Shown: positions 1 through 8,957 of the stretch, piece after piece
How positions within the stretch are numbered: the first letter of the stretch is position 1
How the letters are laid out: each line of letters opens with the position of its first letter
The notes under the pieces: model-generated
The model's database searches: none
Told to the model about the DNA's origin: nothing
What the model saw: the letters and a program-made list of their open reading frames with translations, nothing else
NCBI RefSeq assembly: GCF_005795905.1
Contig: NZ_VAWE01000001.1
Location: forward strand, 6,685,001-6,749,000
Length of the DNA: 64,000 bases
Direction of reading: 5' to 3'
Source of the DNA: Streptomyces marianii
Lineage (GTDB): Bacteria > Actinomycetota > Actinomycetes > Streptomycetales > Streptomycetaceae
Program-made: the position numbers and the translations under genes

Positions 1-653
1 ACGAGCTTGAAGGTCGAACCGGGCGGCAGCGGCTGCCGCAGGGCCCGGTTGACCATGGGCTGGTCCTCGTCCCCGGTGAGCCGCTGCCATGCCTCGCCGT
101 CCGTGGTCCCGCTGATCTCCGACGGGTCGTACGACGGGGTGCTCACCACTCCGAGGATCCGTCCGGTCTCCGGGTCGACGGCGACCGCGGCGCCCTTCTT
201 GTCGCCGAGCGCCTCGAAACCGGCCTTCTGCACCGCGGGATCGATGGTGGTGAGGACGTCCCCCGGCTGGGCCCGCTTGCCGGTGAGCGCGTCCAGGGGG
301 TTCTTCAGCCGGTTGTCCGTGCCGTCGAGCACATCGCCGTAGATGCCTTCGAGCTGTGTGGTCCCGTACGCCTGCGAGCTGTAACCGGTGACGGGTGCGT
401 ACAGGGCGCCGTCCGTGTGCGTGCGCCGGTACGCGAGATCGCCTCCCTCCGTCCGCTGCGAGCCGGTGACCGGGGAGCCGGCCACCACGATGTCGCCGAG
501 CGGCTGCGCGTACCGCGCGATGGTGTTCCGCCGGTTGTGCTTGTCGTCCGCGAGGGCCTTGGCCTCGTAGCCCTGTACCCAGGTCGCCCGCAGCAGCAGG
601 GCGAACACCAGGAGCAGGCTGAAGACCGCGGCACGCCTGATCGTCTTGTTCAT
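1..653 (-). CDS. Class B penicillin-binding protein, partial (3' end outside window)
   Basis: Encodes the first 217 residues of a PbpA/PBP2-type transpeptidase, which cross-links peptidoglycan outside the membrane. Residues about 7-25 form an uncleaved signal anchor. The following region has the conserved arrangement of the PBP dimerisation domain (GSPVTGSQ near 60, then DPAVQ and DPETGRI stretches). The last residues visible are PPGSTFKL, so the catalytic SxxK motif (Ser213, Lys216) sits at the window edge and the rest of the transpeptidase domain is outside. The ATG start is supported by the anchor, but no good Shine-Dalgarno sequence precedes it. The gene is read toward position 1. In Streptomyces this type of PBP often sits beside a rodA/ftsW gene, which cannot be seen here. 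Confidence 0.9.
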   Translation of the reverse strand, partial: MNKTIRRAAVFSLLLVFALLLRATWVQGYEAKALADDKHNRRNTIARYAQPLGDIVVAGSPVTGSQRTEGGDLAYRRTHTDGALYAPVTGYSSQAYGTTQLEGIYGDVLDGTDNRLKNPLDALTGKRAQPGDVLTTIDPAVQKAGFEALGDKKGAAVAVDPETGRILGVVSTPSYDPSEISGTTDGEAWQRLTGDEDQPMVNRALRQPLPPGSTFKL

Positions 654-889
654 CCCGCAGGAGGACGAGCGGTACGGAGAGCTTCGTTCCGGATCGGCCG
701 GTTTTCTCACCGGATCCTCATCCTCGGGAGGAGCCCCGACGCCTCCCCACGCGGGGGTCCGCCCGGCCCGCGGCGGCCACCTGCGGGGGGTCGGTCCGGT
801 CCGCGGGGGATCGGCCCGGGCTCCGCCCGCCCGCCCGAGGGAGTCCCGCGACCAGGCGGGCGGCTGCCGGGAGACGGCGGGCGGCTGCC

Positions 890-1459
890 TCAGCCGTCGA
901 GCCGCAGGAGCAGTTCCTCGGTTTCCTCGCCTCTGGCGTGGGCGAAGCCGCTGTCCCGCCCGGTCACCGTGAAACCGCACTTGACCAGTACCCGCAGGGA
1001 ACCTGCGTTGTCGGCGGCCACGCGGGCGTGCAGCGGCCGTTCCGGCACGATGAGCAGCAGCGCGCTCAGCGCGGCCGTGGCCACACCCCGCCCCCACAGG
1101 GCGCGGTCGATCCAGTACGTCACCTCGCGTTCGCCGGGCGGTCCGTACACGGCGGCGTGCCCCGCCACGGCGCCGTCGACGAGGACGGTGCGGTTGACGT
1201 CGTCCGTGCCCAGGACCCGCTCCCAGTGGGTGTCGAACCGGGCCCGGTCGCCCGGGTCCTCGGCCGTGAACGCGGCCATGCGCCCGGCCTCGGGGTCCTG
1301 CATCAGCGTGAAGAGGACGTCGAGGTCGGCGGGCCGTACCTCGCGGAGGACGACCTCCGTCCGAGCCTCGCGAAGAGGGCCTTCCGCAGCGGCGGGGTGG
1401 GGAGTGGCCTCTCCGGGCCGCTCTGACCTCAACGCGGTCCGCTGATCTGCGTCGTTCAT
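890..1459 (-). CDS. GNAT family N-acetyltransferase
   Basis: 189-residue protein of the RimJ/RimL-like GNAT family, which transfers an acetyl group from acetyl-CoA to an amine of a small molecule or protein. The core starts near residue 28 (LREVRPADLD). The acetyl-CoA binding stretch is WGRGVATAALSALL, followed by a C-terminal part with DNAGSLRVLVKCGF that is typical of the family. The first roughly 25 residues are polar, variable and probably disordered. The ATG at 1459 was chosen because the reading frame upstream becomes unlike coding sequence. The substrate cannot be predicted. It lies downstream of the iclR gene on the same strand, but a hairpin between them suggests a separate transcript. 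Confidence 0.85.
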   Translation of the reverse strand: MNDADQRTALRSERPGEATPHPAAAEGPLREARTEVVLREVRPADLDVLFTLMQDPEAGRMAAFTAEDPGDRARFDTHWERVLGTDDVNRTVLVDGAVAGHAAVYGPPGEREVTYWIDRALWGRGVATAALSALLLIVPERPLHARVAADNAGSLRVLVKCGFTVTGRDSGFAHARGEETEELLLRLDG

Positions 1460-1529
1460 CGGTACCTGTCTCTCTGCCGTGCTCGGCCTGTCGTGTGCGT
1501 GGTGATCGCGTGGCTGTGGCCAGGACGTT

Positions 1530-1547
1530 CCGCCGGTTTTCCGGCGG
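1530..1547. terminator. Hairpin downstream of the IclR gene
   Basis: Perfect 7-bp inverted repeat (CCGCCGG / CCGGCGG) with a TTTT loop, 79 bp beyond the iclR-type stop codon and before the GNAT gene. No T-tract follows, as is usual for Streptomyces terminators. Confidence 0.55.
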
Positions 1548-1625
1548 GTTGCGGTCTCGGGCTCCACACGGTGTGGTGCCCGAAGCACCAGGAGCCCGGC
1601 GACCGGGCCCGGCGCTGGGGAGCCA

Positions 1626-2396
1626 TCAGAGCCGCCGCGTGGCGAGCGTCAGCCGGTCCCGCGCGTCGAACAGCGCGTCCTTGATCATCTGCTCGTGCGC
1701 GGGGGTCAGCCGGGCCACCGGCACCGAACAGCTGATCGCGTCGCGGGCCGGGGTGCGGTAGGGGATGGCCACGCCGAAGCAGCGCAGGCCCAGCGTGTTC
1801 TCCTCCCGGTCCACGGCGTAGCCCTGCTCGCGGATCTGCCGCAGCTCGTCGATCAGCCGCTCGCGGTCGGTGACGGTGTGCTCGGTGAGCGCGGGCAGCG
1901 TCTCCGGGAGCATCTTCCGCACCTGTTCGTCGCTGTGGGTCGCCAGCAGCGCCTTGCCGAGCGAGGTGGAGTGCGCGGGCAGCCGGCGGCCGACGCGGGC
2001 GAACGGCCGCAGATAGTGCTGCGACTGGCGGGTGGCGAGGTACACGACGTTCGTACCGTCGAGCCGGGCCAGGTGGATGGTCTCCGCGGTGTCGTCCGAG
2101 AGCCGGTCCAGCGTGGGGCGCGCCGCCGCGACGACCTCGTCGCCGTCGATGTACGACGTGCCGACGAGCAGGGCCCGTACACCGATGCCGTAGCGGGTGC
2201 CGGTCGCGTCCGTCTCCACCCAGCCGAGCTCGACGAGGGTGCGCAGCAGCATGTAGAGGCTGGACTTCGGGTAGCCGACGGCCTCCTGGACAGCCGCCAG
2301 CGGGTGCATTCCGGGGCGGCCCGCGAAGTACTCGAGCAGTTCCACCGTCCGCACCGCTGACTTGACCTGTGCCCCACCCTGGTCGGCAGTCGCCAT
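1626..2396 (-). CDS. IclR family transcriptional regulator
   Basis: 256-residue regulator. An N-terminal winged helix-turn-helix (about residues 12-70, with KSSLYMLLRTLVELGWVE as recognition region) is followed by the IclR effector-binding domain. That domain has the conserved LGKALLA, YAVDREEN and GLRCFGVAIPYR stretches. IclR proteins usually repress or activate an adjacent catabolic operon in response to an organic-acid ligand. This gene diverges from an aldehyde dehydrogenase gene with only 117 bp between the starts, so that gene is the probable target. The ATG at 2396 has AAGAAGGG and GAGGG upstream; an in-frame start at 2444 would add 16 poorly supported residues. Confidence 0.9.
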   Translation of the reverse strand: MATADQGGAQVKSAVRTVELLEYFAGRPGMHPLAAVQEAVGYPKSSLYMLLRTLVELGWVETDATGTRYGIGVRALLVGTSYIDGDEVVAAARPTLDRLSDDTAETIHLARLDGTNVVYLATRQSQHYLRPFARVGRRLPAHSTSLGKALLATHSDEQVRKMLPETLPALTEHTVTDRERLIDELRQIREQGYAVDREENTLGLRCFGVAIPYRTPARDAISCSVPVARLTPAHEQMIKDALFDARDRLTLATRRL

Positions 2397-2465
2397 GGCC
2401 CTCAACCCTTCTTGACCGCGCAGAACGCCCGGAAATAGAGTCACCGTCGACCCTGCTATTCATCA

Positions 2466-2492
2466 TCGGGAACCCTGTTCAGAATACCGAAC
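2466..2492. promoter_or_regulatory. Candidate IclR-family operator between divergent genes
   Basis: Two overlapping dyads share a GTTC half-site: GAAC-CCT-GTTC (2470-2480) and GTTC-N8-GAAC (2477-2492). They lie 70-96 bp upstream of the regulator start and just before the aldehyde dehydrogenase start at 2514. That the neighbouring IclR protein binds here is inferred from position. Confidence 0.45.
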
Positions 2493-2513
2493 GACTCGGG
2501 GAAGGAAACCGCG

Positions 2514-4046
2514 GTGGGAGCAGCACCAGTCTGGAGTGTGGACCCCCGAACCGGGAAGCCGCGTGAGCAGGTCGCGGTCGAGGCCACGGCGGAGGAGGTC
2601 GACCGCGCGGTACGGTCCGCGGAGGCCGCCCGTGCCGCCCTGGGCGACCGCGGGGCCAGGGCGGCCCTGCTGCGGACCGCCGCGGACCTCCTGGACGAGT
2701 CGGGCCGGCACGTCATCGAGGCCGCCGACGCCGAGACCGCGCTCGGCCCGGTTCGGCTGACCGGTGAACTCGCCAGGACCACGGCCCAGTTGCGGGCTTT
2801 CGCGGACGTGGTCGACGAGGGCTCCTTCCTGGACATCCGCATCGACCGCGCCGACCCCGCGCGCACCCCGCCGTGGCCCGACCTGCGCCGCTGGAAGATC
2901 CCGCTCGGCGTGGTCGCCGTCTACGCGGCGAGCAACTTCCCCCTCGCGTTCTCCGTGCCCGGCGGCGACACCGCGAGCGCGCTCGCCGCCGGCTGCCCCG
3001 TGGTCGTCAAGGCCCACCCCGACCACCCGGCGACCTCCGAGCTGTGCGCGGCGCTGCTGCGCGCGGCGGCCCGGCGCACCAGGCTGCCCGAGGACGTCGT
3101 CGTGCTGGTGCACGGCTTCGAGGCGGGCGTGGAGCTCGTGGGCCATCCGCTGGTCGCCGCGGCCGGGTTCACCGGCTCGGTGCGCGGCGGACGCGCCCTC
3201 TTCGACGCGGCCGCCGCCCGCCCGGTGCCGATCCCCTTCCACGGGGAACTCGGCTCCCTCAACCCGGTCGTGATCACCGAGGCCGCGGCCGCGGAGCGCG
3301 CCGAGGCCATCGGCGGCGGGCTGGCCGGCTCGATGACCCTGGGGGAGGGGCAGTTCTGCACCAAGCCCGGATTCGTCCTCGCCCCCGCCGGTGACGCGGG
3401 CGACCGGCTGCTGGAGTCCCTGACCGCCGCGGTGAGCGAGACCGACCCCGGGGTCATGCTCGACCACCGGATGCGGGACGCCTTCATCGCGGGCGTGGGC
3501 GAGCGGGCCGGACTGGAGGGCGTCGAGTCGCCCGTCACCCCCGGCGCGTGCGGCGACCACAGCGTCAGCGCCGGTTTCCTGACCGTGCCGGCCAGGCGGC
3601 TGACCGCGGAGGGACCGCACGACCTGCTCCTGGAGGAGTGCTTCGGCCCCGTCGCGGTCGTCGCCCGCTACGAGGGCACGGACGAGGTGGAGGCGGTGCT
3701 GTCCCGGCTGCCGGGCAATCTCACGGCCACGCTGCACGTCTCCGAGGAGGAGGCCGGGGGCCCCGCCGCGGAACTGCTCGCCTCGCTCACCGCCCTGGCG
3801 GGCCGCGTCCTCGTCGACGGCTGGCCGACCGGCGTCGCCGTCGCCCCCGCGCAGCACCACGGCGGCCCCTACCCGGCCACCACGTCCACCTCGACCTCGG
3901 TCGGCGTCACCGCGATCGAGCGCTGGCTGCGGCCCGTCACCTACCAGTCGGCGCCGTCCGCCCTGCTCCCGCCCGAGCTGCGCGACGACAACCCGCTGGG
4001 GCTGCCGCGACGGGTAGACGGGTATCCGGAGGCCCTGCGAGGCTGA
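2514..4046 (+). CDS. Aldehyde dehydrogenase (2,5-dioxovalerate dehydrogenase-like)
   Basis: 510-residue NAD(P)-dependent aldehyde dehydrogenase. The catalytic cysteine is Cys282 in GQFCTKPG, the general base is Glu245 in HGELGSLNP, and the substrate-anchoring Asn141 lies in SNFPLAFS. The FPLAFS and GQFCTKPG forms are characteristic of alpha-ketoglutaric semialdehyde (2,5-dioxovalerate) dehydrogenases, which end sugar-acid or hydroxyproline degradation by giving 2-oxoglutarate. The GTG start at 2514 has an AAGGA Shine-Dalgarno 8 nt upstream. The divergent IclR gene is the likely local regulator. The rest of such a pathway is absent here, so the physiological substrate is uncertain. Confidence 0.88.
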   Translation: MGAAPVWSVDPRTGKPREQVAVEATAEEVDRAVRSAEAARAALGDRGARAALLRTAADLLDESGRHVIEAADAETALGPVRLTGELARTTAQLRAFADVVDEGSFLDIRIDRADPARTPPWPDLRRWKIPLGVVAVYAASNFPLAFSVPGGDTASALAAGCPVVVKAHPDHPATSELCAALLRAAARRTRLPEDVVVLVHGFEAGVELVGHPLVAAAGFTGSVRGGRALFDAAAARPVPIPFHGELGSLNPVVITEAAAAERAEAIGGGLAGSMTLGEGQFCTKPGFVLAPAGDAGDRLLESLTAAVSETDPGVMLDHRMRDAFIAGVGERAGLEGVESPVTPGACGDHSVSAGFLTVPARRLTAEGPHDLLLEECFGPVAVVARYEGTDEVEAVLSRLPGNLTATLHVSEEEAGGPAAELLASLTALAGRVLVDGWPTGVAVAPAQHHGGPYPATTSTSTSVGVTAIERWLRPVTYQSAPSALLPPELRDDNPLGLPRRVDGYPEALRG

Positions 4047-4504
4047 CCGGGTGGCCGACGAGACGGACCCGCCCGAACTCCCTTCCCTCTGTCACCGACC
4101 CGCCCGGCCGGACGGCCTCCGCGACGGCTCCCCACCACCCCGCCGGTCCACCGGTCCCGGTCCGGGCCCCGTCACGGCCTTCCGCGGGCCGGCCGACCGG
4201 TCCTCGTCACGGCGCGGGGGCACGCGCCGGCCGCTCCGCCCGTCCCGCGTCCCCGCGGCGGACGGGCGCGACCGCCGCGCGGTCGGAGACTCAACGCACG
4301 CCCGGCGTGCGCGTTGGTGTGCCGCGCGGCCGGAGGACGGACGCCCGGCCCCGGCGGCCCGTGCGGGGGAACGCCGGGGGCCGACGCTCCGGCCCCGGGA
4401 ACGAAGCGCCCTCCGCCTTGCGTCGACCGCCTCGCCGCCGGGCTGACCGCCGGCCGCGGGACGGATCACCCGGTGCGCCCGGACGCGCCGTAGGGTACGG
4501 ACAC
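4047..4504. other. Intergenic region without a convincing gene
   Basis: 458 bp of high-G+C DNA between two plus-strand genes; no frame has good codon usage plus a start signal. It holds one near-perfect palindrome, CGCACGCC-C-GGCGTGCG at 4295-4311, which could be an operator. At the right end a TAGGGT hexamer (4491-4496) lies 8 nt before the ATG of the aminotransferase, as expected for a leaderless promoter. Confidence 0.5.
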
Positions 4505-5548
4505 ATGGACACCCTGGGAGGCGCCGAGTTCGCGCCCACGTCGACCTATCTGAACACCTCGAGCTGCGGTCTGTGGCCGAGGCGCTCGGTGGAGGCCGTC
4601 GGAATGCTCGCTCAGGAGATCGCCGACGGCCGCCCGGAGGGCTCGGGGAGCACCGGTGCCGTCGAGGCGGCCCGGGCCTCCTTCGCACGGCTGACGGGCG
4701 TGTCCGCGGACCGCGTGGCACTGGGCGGCTCCGTCGCCGTCCATGTGGGGCTGATCGCGGCATCCCTCCCCGCCGGATCCGAAGTCCTCGTCCCCGAGGG
4801 CGAGTTCAGCTCCATGGTCACCCCGTTCACCACCCGGGACCTGAAAGTGCGGTACGCCCCGCTCGACTCGCTCGCCGAGGCGGTGGCGTCCGGCACCGCG
4901 CTGGTGGCCCTCTCCGCGGTGCAGTCCGCCGACGGCCGGATCGCGGACCTGCCCGCGGTGCGGGCCGCGGCGGCCGCGCACGGGGCGCGCGTCCTGCTGG
5001 ACGCCAGCCAGGCAGCCGGCTGGCTGCCGCTGGACGCCGGCCGGTACGACTACACGGTCACGGGCGGTTTCAAGTACCTGATGTGCCCGCGCGGCGCCTC
5101 CTTCCTCACCGTCACCGAGGAGGCCCAGGAGTCACTGGTCCCGGTGCACGCGGGGCTGTTCGCGGCCGAGGACCCGGAGGGCAGCACGTACGGGCCCGTC
5201 GAGCGGTTCGCCCGTTCCGCCCGGCGCTACGACGAGCCGCCCTCGTACCTCGCCTACCACGCGGCCGCGCGGTCACTGCCCCTGCTTGAGGAGATCGGCA
5301 TCGCGGCGGTCCACGCCCACAACACCGCGCTCGCGGCCCGGTTCCGGGAAGGACTGAGGGAGCTCGGGCACGAGCCCGTACCCGGCGACTCGGGCATCGT
5401 CGCCGTGCCCGGACTCGGCGAGCGCCGGCCCCTGCTGGCCCGCGCCGGGATCGTCGTGTCGGCCCGCGCCGGCAATCTGCGGGCCTCCTTCCACCTCTAC
5501 AACTCGGCGGCGGACGTCGACCGGGCGCTCGACGTGCTCTCGGGCTGA
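4505..5548 (+). CDS. PLP-dependent aminotransferase class V
   Basis: 347-residue fold-type I PLP enzyme of the class V aminotransferase/cysteine-desulfurase superfamily. The Schiff-base lysine is Lys190 in TVTGGFKYLM, and the pyridine-nitrogen aspartate is Asp166 in LLDASQ. The FKY form with no active-site Cys loop argues against an IscS/SufS desulfurase. Kynureninase-like or isopenicillin-N-epimerase-like aminotransferases remain possible, and the substrate is unknown. No Shine-Dalgarno precedes the ATG. Instead a TAGGGT -10-like hexamer ends 8 nt before it, suggesting a leaderless mRNA. No neighbouring gene gives a metabolic context. Confidence 0.85.
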   Translation: MDTLGGAEFAPTSTYLNTSSCGLWPRRSVEAVGMLAQEIADGRPEGSGSTGAVEAARASFARLTGVSADRVALGGSVAVHVGLIAASLPAGSEVLVPEGEFSSMVTPFTTRDLKVRYAPLDSLAEAVASGTALVALSAVQSADGRIADLPAVRAAAAAHGARVLLDASQAAGWLPLDAGRYDYTVTGGFKYLMCPRGASFLTVTEEAQESLVPVHAGLFAAEDPEGSTYGPVERFARSARRYDEPPSYLAYHAAARSLPLLEEIGIAAVHAHNTALAARFREGLRELGHEPVPGDSGIVAVPGLGERRPLLARAGIVVSARAGNLRASFHLYNSAADVDRALDVLSG

Positions 5549-5795
5549 GACGAGGGTGCCGACGGCCACGGCCGGGCCCGGCGCAACGGATGCGCCGGCG
5601 CACCCGGAGCGCTCCGACGGGTCCTGCGGCAGGGCGCACGTCGGCCCGGTCCCGGGGCGGTCCGGCGTGCTTCCGGGCCGGGATGTCGGCGCCGCCGCGC
5701 GGTGGCGGCACGCCGCCGCGGCCTCCGCGCACGGATCGCCCTCGCCCTCGGCCGGCAGCCGGCCCGGTTCGGTGCGCTCGACCTGAGGGGACTGC

Positions 5796-6084
5796 GTGGC
5801 CGACCTCGTCTCCTACGGCGCGCTGTTCCCCGCCGACCCCGACCCCGACCCCGACCCGGCGGCCCGGGCTGAGGGCGGACGGCCGTTCAACACCCCCGAC
5901 GCCGCCACCTTCTCCGGCGGCGGGGACAAGGGCCGCACCGGCTTTCCCGGCTCTGGCCGGCTGAGCGCGGCCCGGGACGGTCATCGACCGGCTCGCGAAG
6001 GAGGGCGACCCGGAGGCGATCGCCTTCCCGCGCGGGCCGACCGGTCCCCGCGACCCCGGGCACGGGAAGGGGCCGGCCGCATGA
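5796..6084 (+). pseudogene. Probable decayed gene, frameshifted remnant
   Basis: A GTG with a good Shine-Dalgarno (GAGGGG, 6 nt away) begins a frame starting MADLVSYGALFPADPDP. It has coding-like composition to about 5960. A different frame then reads like protein ([18 protein letters not shown], from 5977) and ends with TGA at 6082-6084. The total length is not a multiple of three, consistent with a net +1 frameshift. A strong terminator hairpin surrounds the stop codon, which supports a former transcription unit on this strand, convergent with ectD. The family is not recognised. A repeated GACCCC microsatellite (about 5829-5853) encodes the DP repeat and could itself have mediated slippage. 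Confidence 0.35.
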
Positions 6085-6138
6085 GCGGCCGGCCCCCTGC
6101 CCGCACCTCACGGTGGCCGCACCGGGGTGCGGCCACCG
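6069..6138. terminator. Two strong hairpins between ectD and the convergent remnant
   Basis: First hairpin: 12-bp perfect stem (6069-6080 with 6085-6096), four-base loop. Second: 13-bp perfect stem (6111-6123 with 6126-6138). They begin 48 bp after the ectD stop and should end the ectABCD transcript; they can act in both directions. Confidence 0.8.
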
Positions 6139-6185
6139 CGCTCCGACGCCGTGCTCCGGAGCGTCCCCCGGAACCGGCCCCGAGC

Positions 6186-7076
6186 TCACCTCACCGGTGT
6201 GAAGTCCCGCGCCCCGATGAAGTCCGGGCGCGGCACCGGTGCCGCGAACGGCTCCCGCGCGGCGTTCTCCACGCTGTTGAACACGATGAAGACGTTGCTG
6301 CGCGCGTACGGGGTGATGTTGTCCCCGGAACCGTGCATCGCGTTGCAGTCGAACCAGGTCGCCGAACCGGCCTTGCCGGTGAACAGCCGGATGCCGTGCC
6401 GGTCGGCGAACGCGGTCAGCGCCTCGTCCGACGGGGTCCCGGCGTCCTGCATCTGCAGCGACTTCTTGTAGTTGTCCTTGGGCGTCTCACCGGCGCAGCC
6501 GAGGAAGGTCTTGTGCGAGCCGGGCATGATCATCAGCCCGCCGTTGGTGTCGTGGTTCTCGGTGAGGGCGATCGACACCGACACGGTCCGCATGTGCGGC
6601 AGCCCGTCCTCGGCGTGCCAGGTCTCGAAGTCCGAGTGCCAGTAGAAGCCCGAGGCCCCGAAGCCCGGCTTGACGTTGATCCGCGACTGGTGGACGTAGA
6701 CGTCCGAGCCGAGGATCTGCCGCGCCCGGCCCACGACGCGCTCGTCGCGGACCAGGGCCCCGAAGATCTCACTGATCTTGTGGACCTCGAAGACCGAACG
6801 GACCGACTGCGACTTCGGCTCGACGATCGAGCGCTCGTCGGCGCGGATCAGCGGGTCGTTGACCAGCCGGTCCAGCTCGGCGCGGTAGACGTCCACCTCG
6901 GCCGGGGTGATCAGCTCCGGCATCGCGAGGAAGCCGTCGTGTTCGTACCCCTGGAGATCGGCCGCGGAGATCGGGCCCGGCGCTCCGGGCGCCGACCACA
7001 CGACCGGGTCCTGGCGGGGGACGGCCGTCTCCGTGGCGCCGCGGGTCGGGTAGAGATCGGTGATCGCGGTGGTCAT
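6186..7076 (-). CDS. ectD: Ectoine hydroxylase
   Basis: 296-residue Fe(II)/2-oxoglutarate-dependent dioxygenase that hydroxylates ectoine to 5-hydroxyectoine in the cytoplasm. The iron ligands are visible as His147 and Asp149 (FYWHSDFETWH) and His248 (CNAMHGSGDN). The EctD signature region runs through about 140-160. Length is normal for the family. It is last in ectABCD, with only 2 bp between the ectC stop and this ATG. The Shine-Dalgarno GAGGAGGG lies inside the end of ectC, so translation is coupled. Two hairpins follow the stop. Confidence 0.97.
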   Translation of the reverse strand: MTTAITDLYPTRGATETAVPRQDPVVWSAPGAPGPISAADLQGYEHDGFLAMPELITPAEVDVYRAELDRLVNDPLIRADERSIVEPKSQSVRSVFEVHKISEIFGALVRDERVVGRARQILGSDVYVHQSRINVKPGFGASGFYWHSDFETWHAEDGLPHMRTVSVSIALTENHDTNGGLMIMPGSHKTFLGCAGETPKDNYKKSLQMQDAGTPSDEALTAFADRHGIRLFTGKAGSATWFDCNAMHGSGDNITPYARSNVFIVFNSVENAAREPFAAPVPRPDFIGARDFTPVR

Positions 7077-7078
7077 GG

Positions 7079-7507
7079 TCAGCCCTCCTCGGTGTGCTGG
7101 GGGTCCCCCCAGGCCTCGGGCTCTGGGGGAGGATAGGCGCCGTTCTCGTCGTGGTCCTCCCGCCCGGTGACGGGCGGGTTGAAGACGCAGACGCAGCGGA
7201 AGTCCGTCTTGGGACGCAGCGTGTGGCGCTCGTGGCCGTCCAGCAGGTACATCGTGCCGGGCTCGATCCAGTGCGCCTCACCGGTCTCGTCGTTGGTCAG
7301 CTCCGCCTCGCCCTCCACGCAGAGCACGGCCTCGACGTGGTTCGCGTACCACATCGACGTCTCCGTACCCGCGTACAGCACGGTCTCGTGGAAGGAGAAG
7401 CCGACCTTCTCCTTGGCGAGCACGATGCGCTTGCTCTCCCAGGTGCCGGACTTCGACTTGACGTGCCGGTCGGTGTTCTCGATGTCCTTGAGCGATCGGA
7501 CGATCAC
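7079..7507 (-). CDS. ectC: L-ectoine synthase
   Basis: 142-residue cupin that cyclises N-gamma-acetyl-L-2,4-diaminobutyrate to ectoine. The start [12 protein letters not shown], the cupin metal region ([32 protein letters not shown]) and [25 protein letters not shown] are diagnostic. The C-terminal tail ([15 protein letters not shown]) is about ten residues longer than the usual enzyme of roughly 130. A GTG start is used. It follows ectB after 58 bp and is coupled to ectD. Confidence 0.96.
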   Translation of the reverse strand: MIVRSLKDIENTDRHVKSKSGTWESKRIVLAKEKVGFSFHETVLYAGTETSMWYANHVEAVLCVEGEAELTNDETGEAHWIEPGTMYLLDGHERHTLRPKTDFRCVCVFNPPVTGREDHDENGAYPPPEPEAWGDPQHTEEG

Positions 7508-7565
7508 GGTGTGTTCAGAACCTTTCTTTTCCTCGCCGTACGGGTGGGCCGCCGCGGGGGCGGCG

Positions 7566-8834
7566 TCAGGCGGTCTCGCGGACGGCTCGGGCCAGCGTGC
7601 GCAGGCCCTCGTCCAGCTCCTCGGGCGTCACGGTGAGCGGCGGCAGCAGCTTCACCACCTCGCTCTCCGGCCCCGAGGTCTCGAGCAGCAGACCGAGGTC
7701 GAACGCCCGGGCGCAGACCGCCGAAGCACGGCTCTTGTCGGTGAACTCCAGGCCCCAGACCAGACCGCGGCCGCGGTAGTGGGCGCCGAGGGCGGAGTTC
7801 TCGTCGCAGATGCCCAGGAGGGCCTGCTCGGCCTGCTCGCCGCGGGCGATGGTCTGCTTCTCCATCTGCCCGTCGGCCCAGTACGTGTCCAGCGCGGCGG
7901 CCGCCGTGACGAAGGCCGGGTTGTTGCCGCGGAACGTGCCGTTGTGCTCGCCCGGCTCCCAGAGGTCCAGCTCCGGGTTGAACAGGCAGAGCGACATGGG
8001 CAGGCCGTAGCCGCTGATGGACTTCGACAGGGTGACGATGTCCGGGGTGATGCCCGCCTCCTCGAAGGAGAAGAAGGCACCGGTGCGGCCGCAGCCCATC
8101 TGGATGTCGTCGACGATGAGCAGCATGTCCTGGCGCCGGCACAGATCGGCCAGCGCGCGGAGCCACTCGGCGCTGGCGACGTTGATGCCGCCCTCGCCCT
8201 GCACGGTCTCGACGATGACCGCGGCGGGCTTGTTCAGCCCCGACCCCTGGTCCTCGAGCAGCCGCTCGAACCAGAGGAAGTCCTGGACCTGGCCGTCCAG
8301 GTAGTTGTCGAACGGCATCGGGGTGCCGTGGACCAGCGGGACGCCGGCGCCGGCGCGCTTGAAGGCGTTGCCGGTCACGGCGAGGGAGCCGAGCGACATC
8401 CCGTGGAAGGCGTTGGTGAAGGAGACGATCGCCTCACGGCCCTTCACCTTCCGGGCCAGCTTCAGCGCCGCCTCGACGGCGTTGGTTCCGGTCGGGCCGG
8501 GGAACATCACCTTGTACGGCAGGTCACGCGGCCGCAGCACGACGTTCTGGAAGGTCTCCAGGAAGGCGCGCTTGGCGGTCGTCGCCATGTCCAGGCCGTG
8601 GGTGATGCCGTCGCGCTCCAGGTAGTCCAGCAGCGCGCGTTTCAGTACGGGGTTGTTGTGGCCGTAGTTGAGTGATCCGGCGCCGGCGAAGAAGTCCAGG
8701 TAGGTGTGACCGTCCTCGTCGGTGAGGCGTGCGCCCTGCGCGCGGTCGAACACTGCGGGCCAACCGCGGCAGTAGCTGCGCACCTCCGACTCCAGGGTCT
8801 CGAAGACACTCAGGGCGGGCGGGGTGATCGTCAC
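7566..8834 (-). CDS. ectB: Diaminobutyrate-2-oxoglutarate transaminase
   Basis: 422-residue class III aminotransferase that makes L-2,4-diaminobutyrate from aspartate semialdehyde with glutamate as amino donor, the first committed ectoine step. The PLP lysine is Lys271 in [13 protein letters not shown]. The cofactor-binding [16 protein letters not shown] and the class III motif [15 protein letters not shown] are present. The GTG start has AGGAG upstream. The 123-bp gap after ectA contains a GGGCCGG/CCGGCCC hairpin. Confidence 0.97.
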   Translation of the reverse strand: MTITPPALSVFETLESEVRSYCRGWPAVFDRAQGARLTDEDGHTYLDFFAGAGSLNYGHNNPVLKRALLDYLERDGITHGLDMATTAKRAFLETFQNVVLRPRDLPYKVMFPGPTGTNAVEAALKLARKVKGREAIVSFTNAFHGMSLGSLAVTGNAFKRAGAGVPLVHGTPMPFDNYLDGQVQDFLWFERLLEDQGSGLNKPAAVIVETVQGEGGINVASAEWLRALADLCRRQDMLLIVDDIQMGCGRTGAFFSFEEAGITPDIVTLSKSISGYGLPMSLCLFNPELDLWEPGEHNGTFRGNNPAFVTAAAALDTYWADGQMEKQTIARGEQAEQALLGICDENSALGAHYRGRGLVWGLEFTDKSRASAVCARAFDLGLLLETSGPESEVVKLLPPLTVTPEELDEGLRTLARAVRETA

Positions 8835-8900
8835 AGCGTTTCACTCCTGATAGGGGGTGGACGGAGCTGGGATGCGGGTCGTGCGGTGGTCGCGCCGGGC

Positions 8901-8916
8901 GGGCCGGAGCCGGCCC
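8901..8916. terminator. Small hairpin between ectA and ectB
   Basis: Seven-bp perfect stem with a 2-base loop (GGGCCGG-AG-CCGGCCC) in the only sizeable gap inside the ect operon. It may be a partial terminator or an mRNA-stability element; no experimental support. Confidence 0.35.
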
Positions 8917-8957
8917 TGCGCGGAAAGTGGGGTCCGGGATCGGCCGGTCCACCGGTC

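Noticed and set aside
5556..5786. A 76-codon plus-strand frame after the aminotransferase
   Set aside because: Low-complexity translation, no Shine-Dalgarno and no recognisable motif; composition does not separate it from intergenic DNA.
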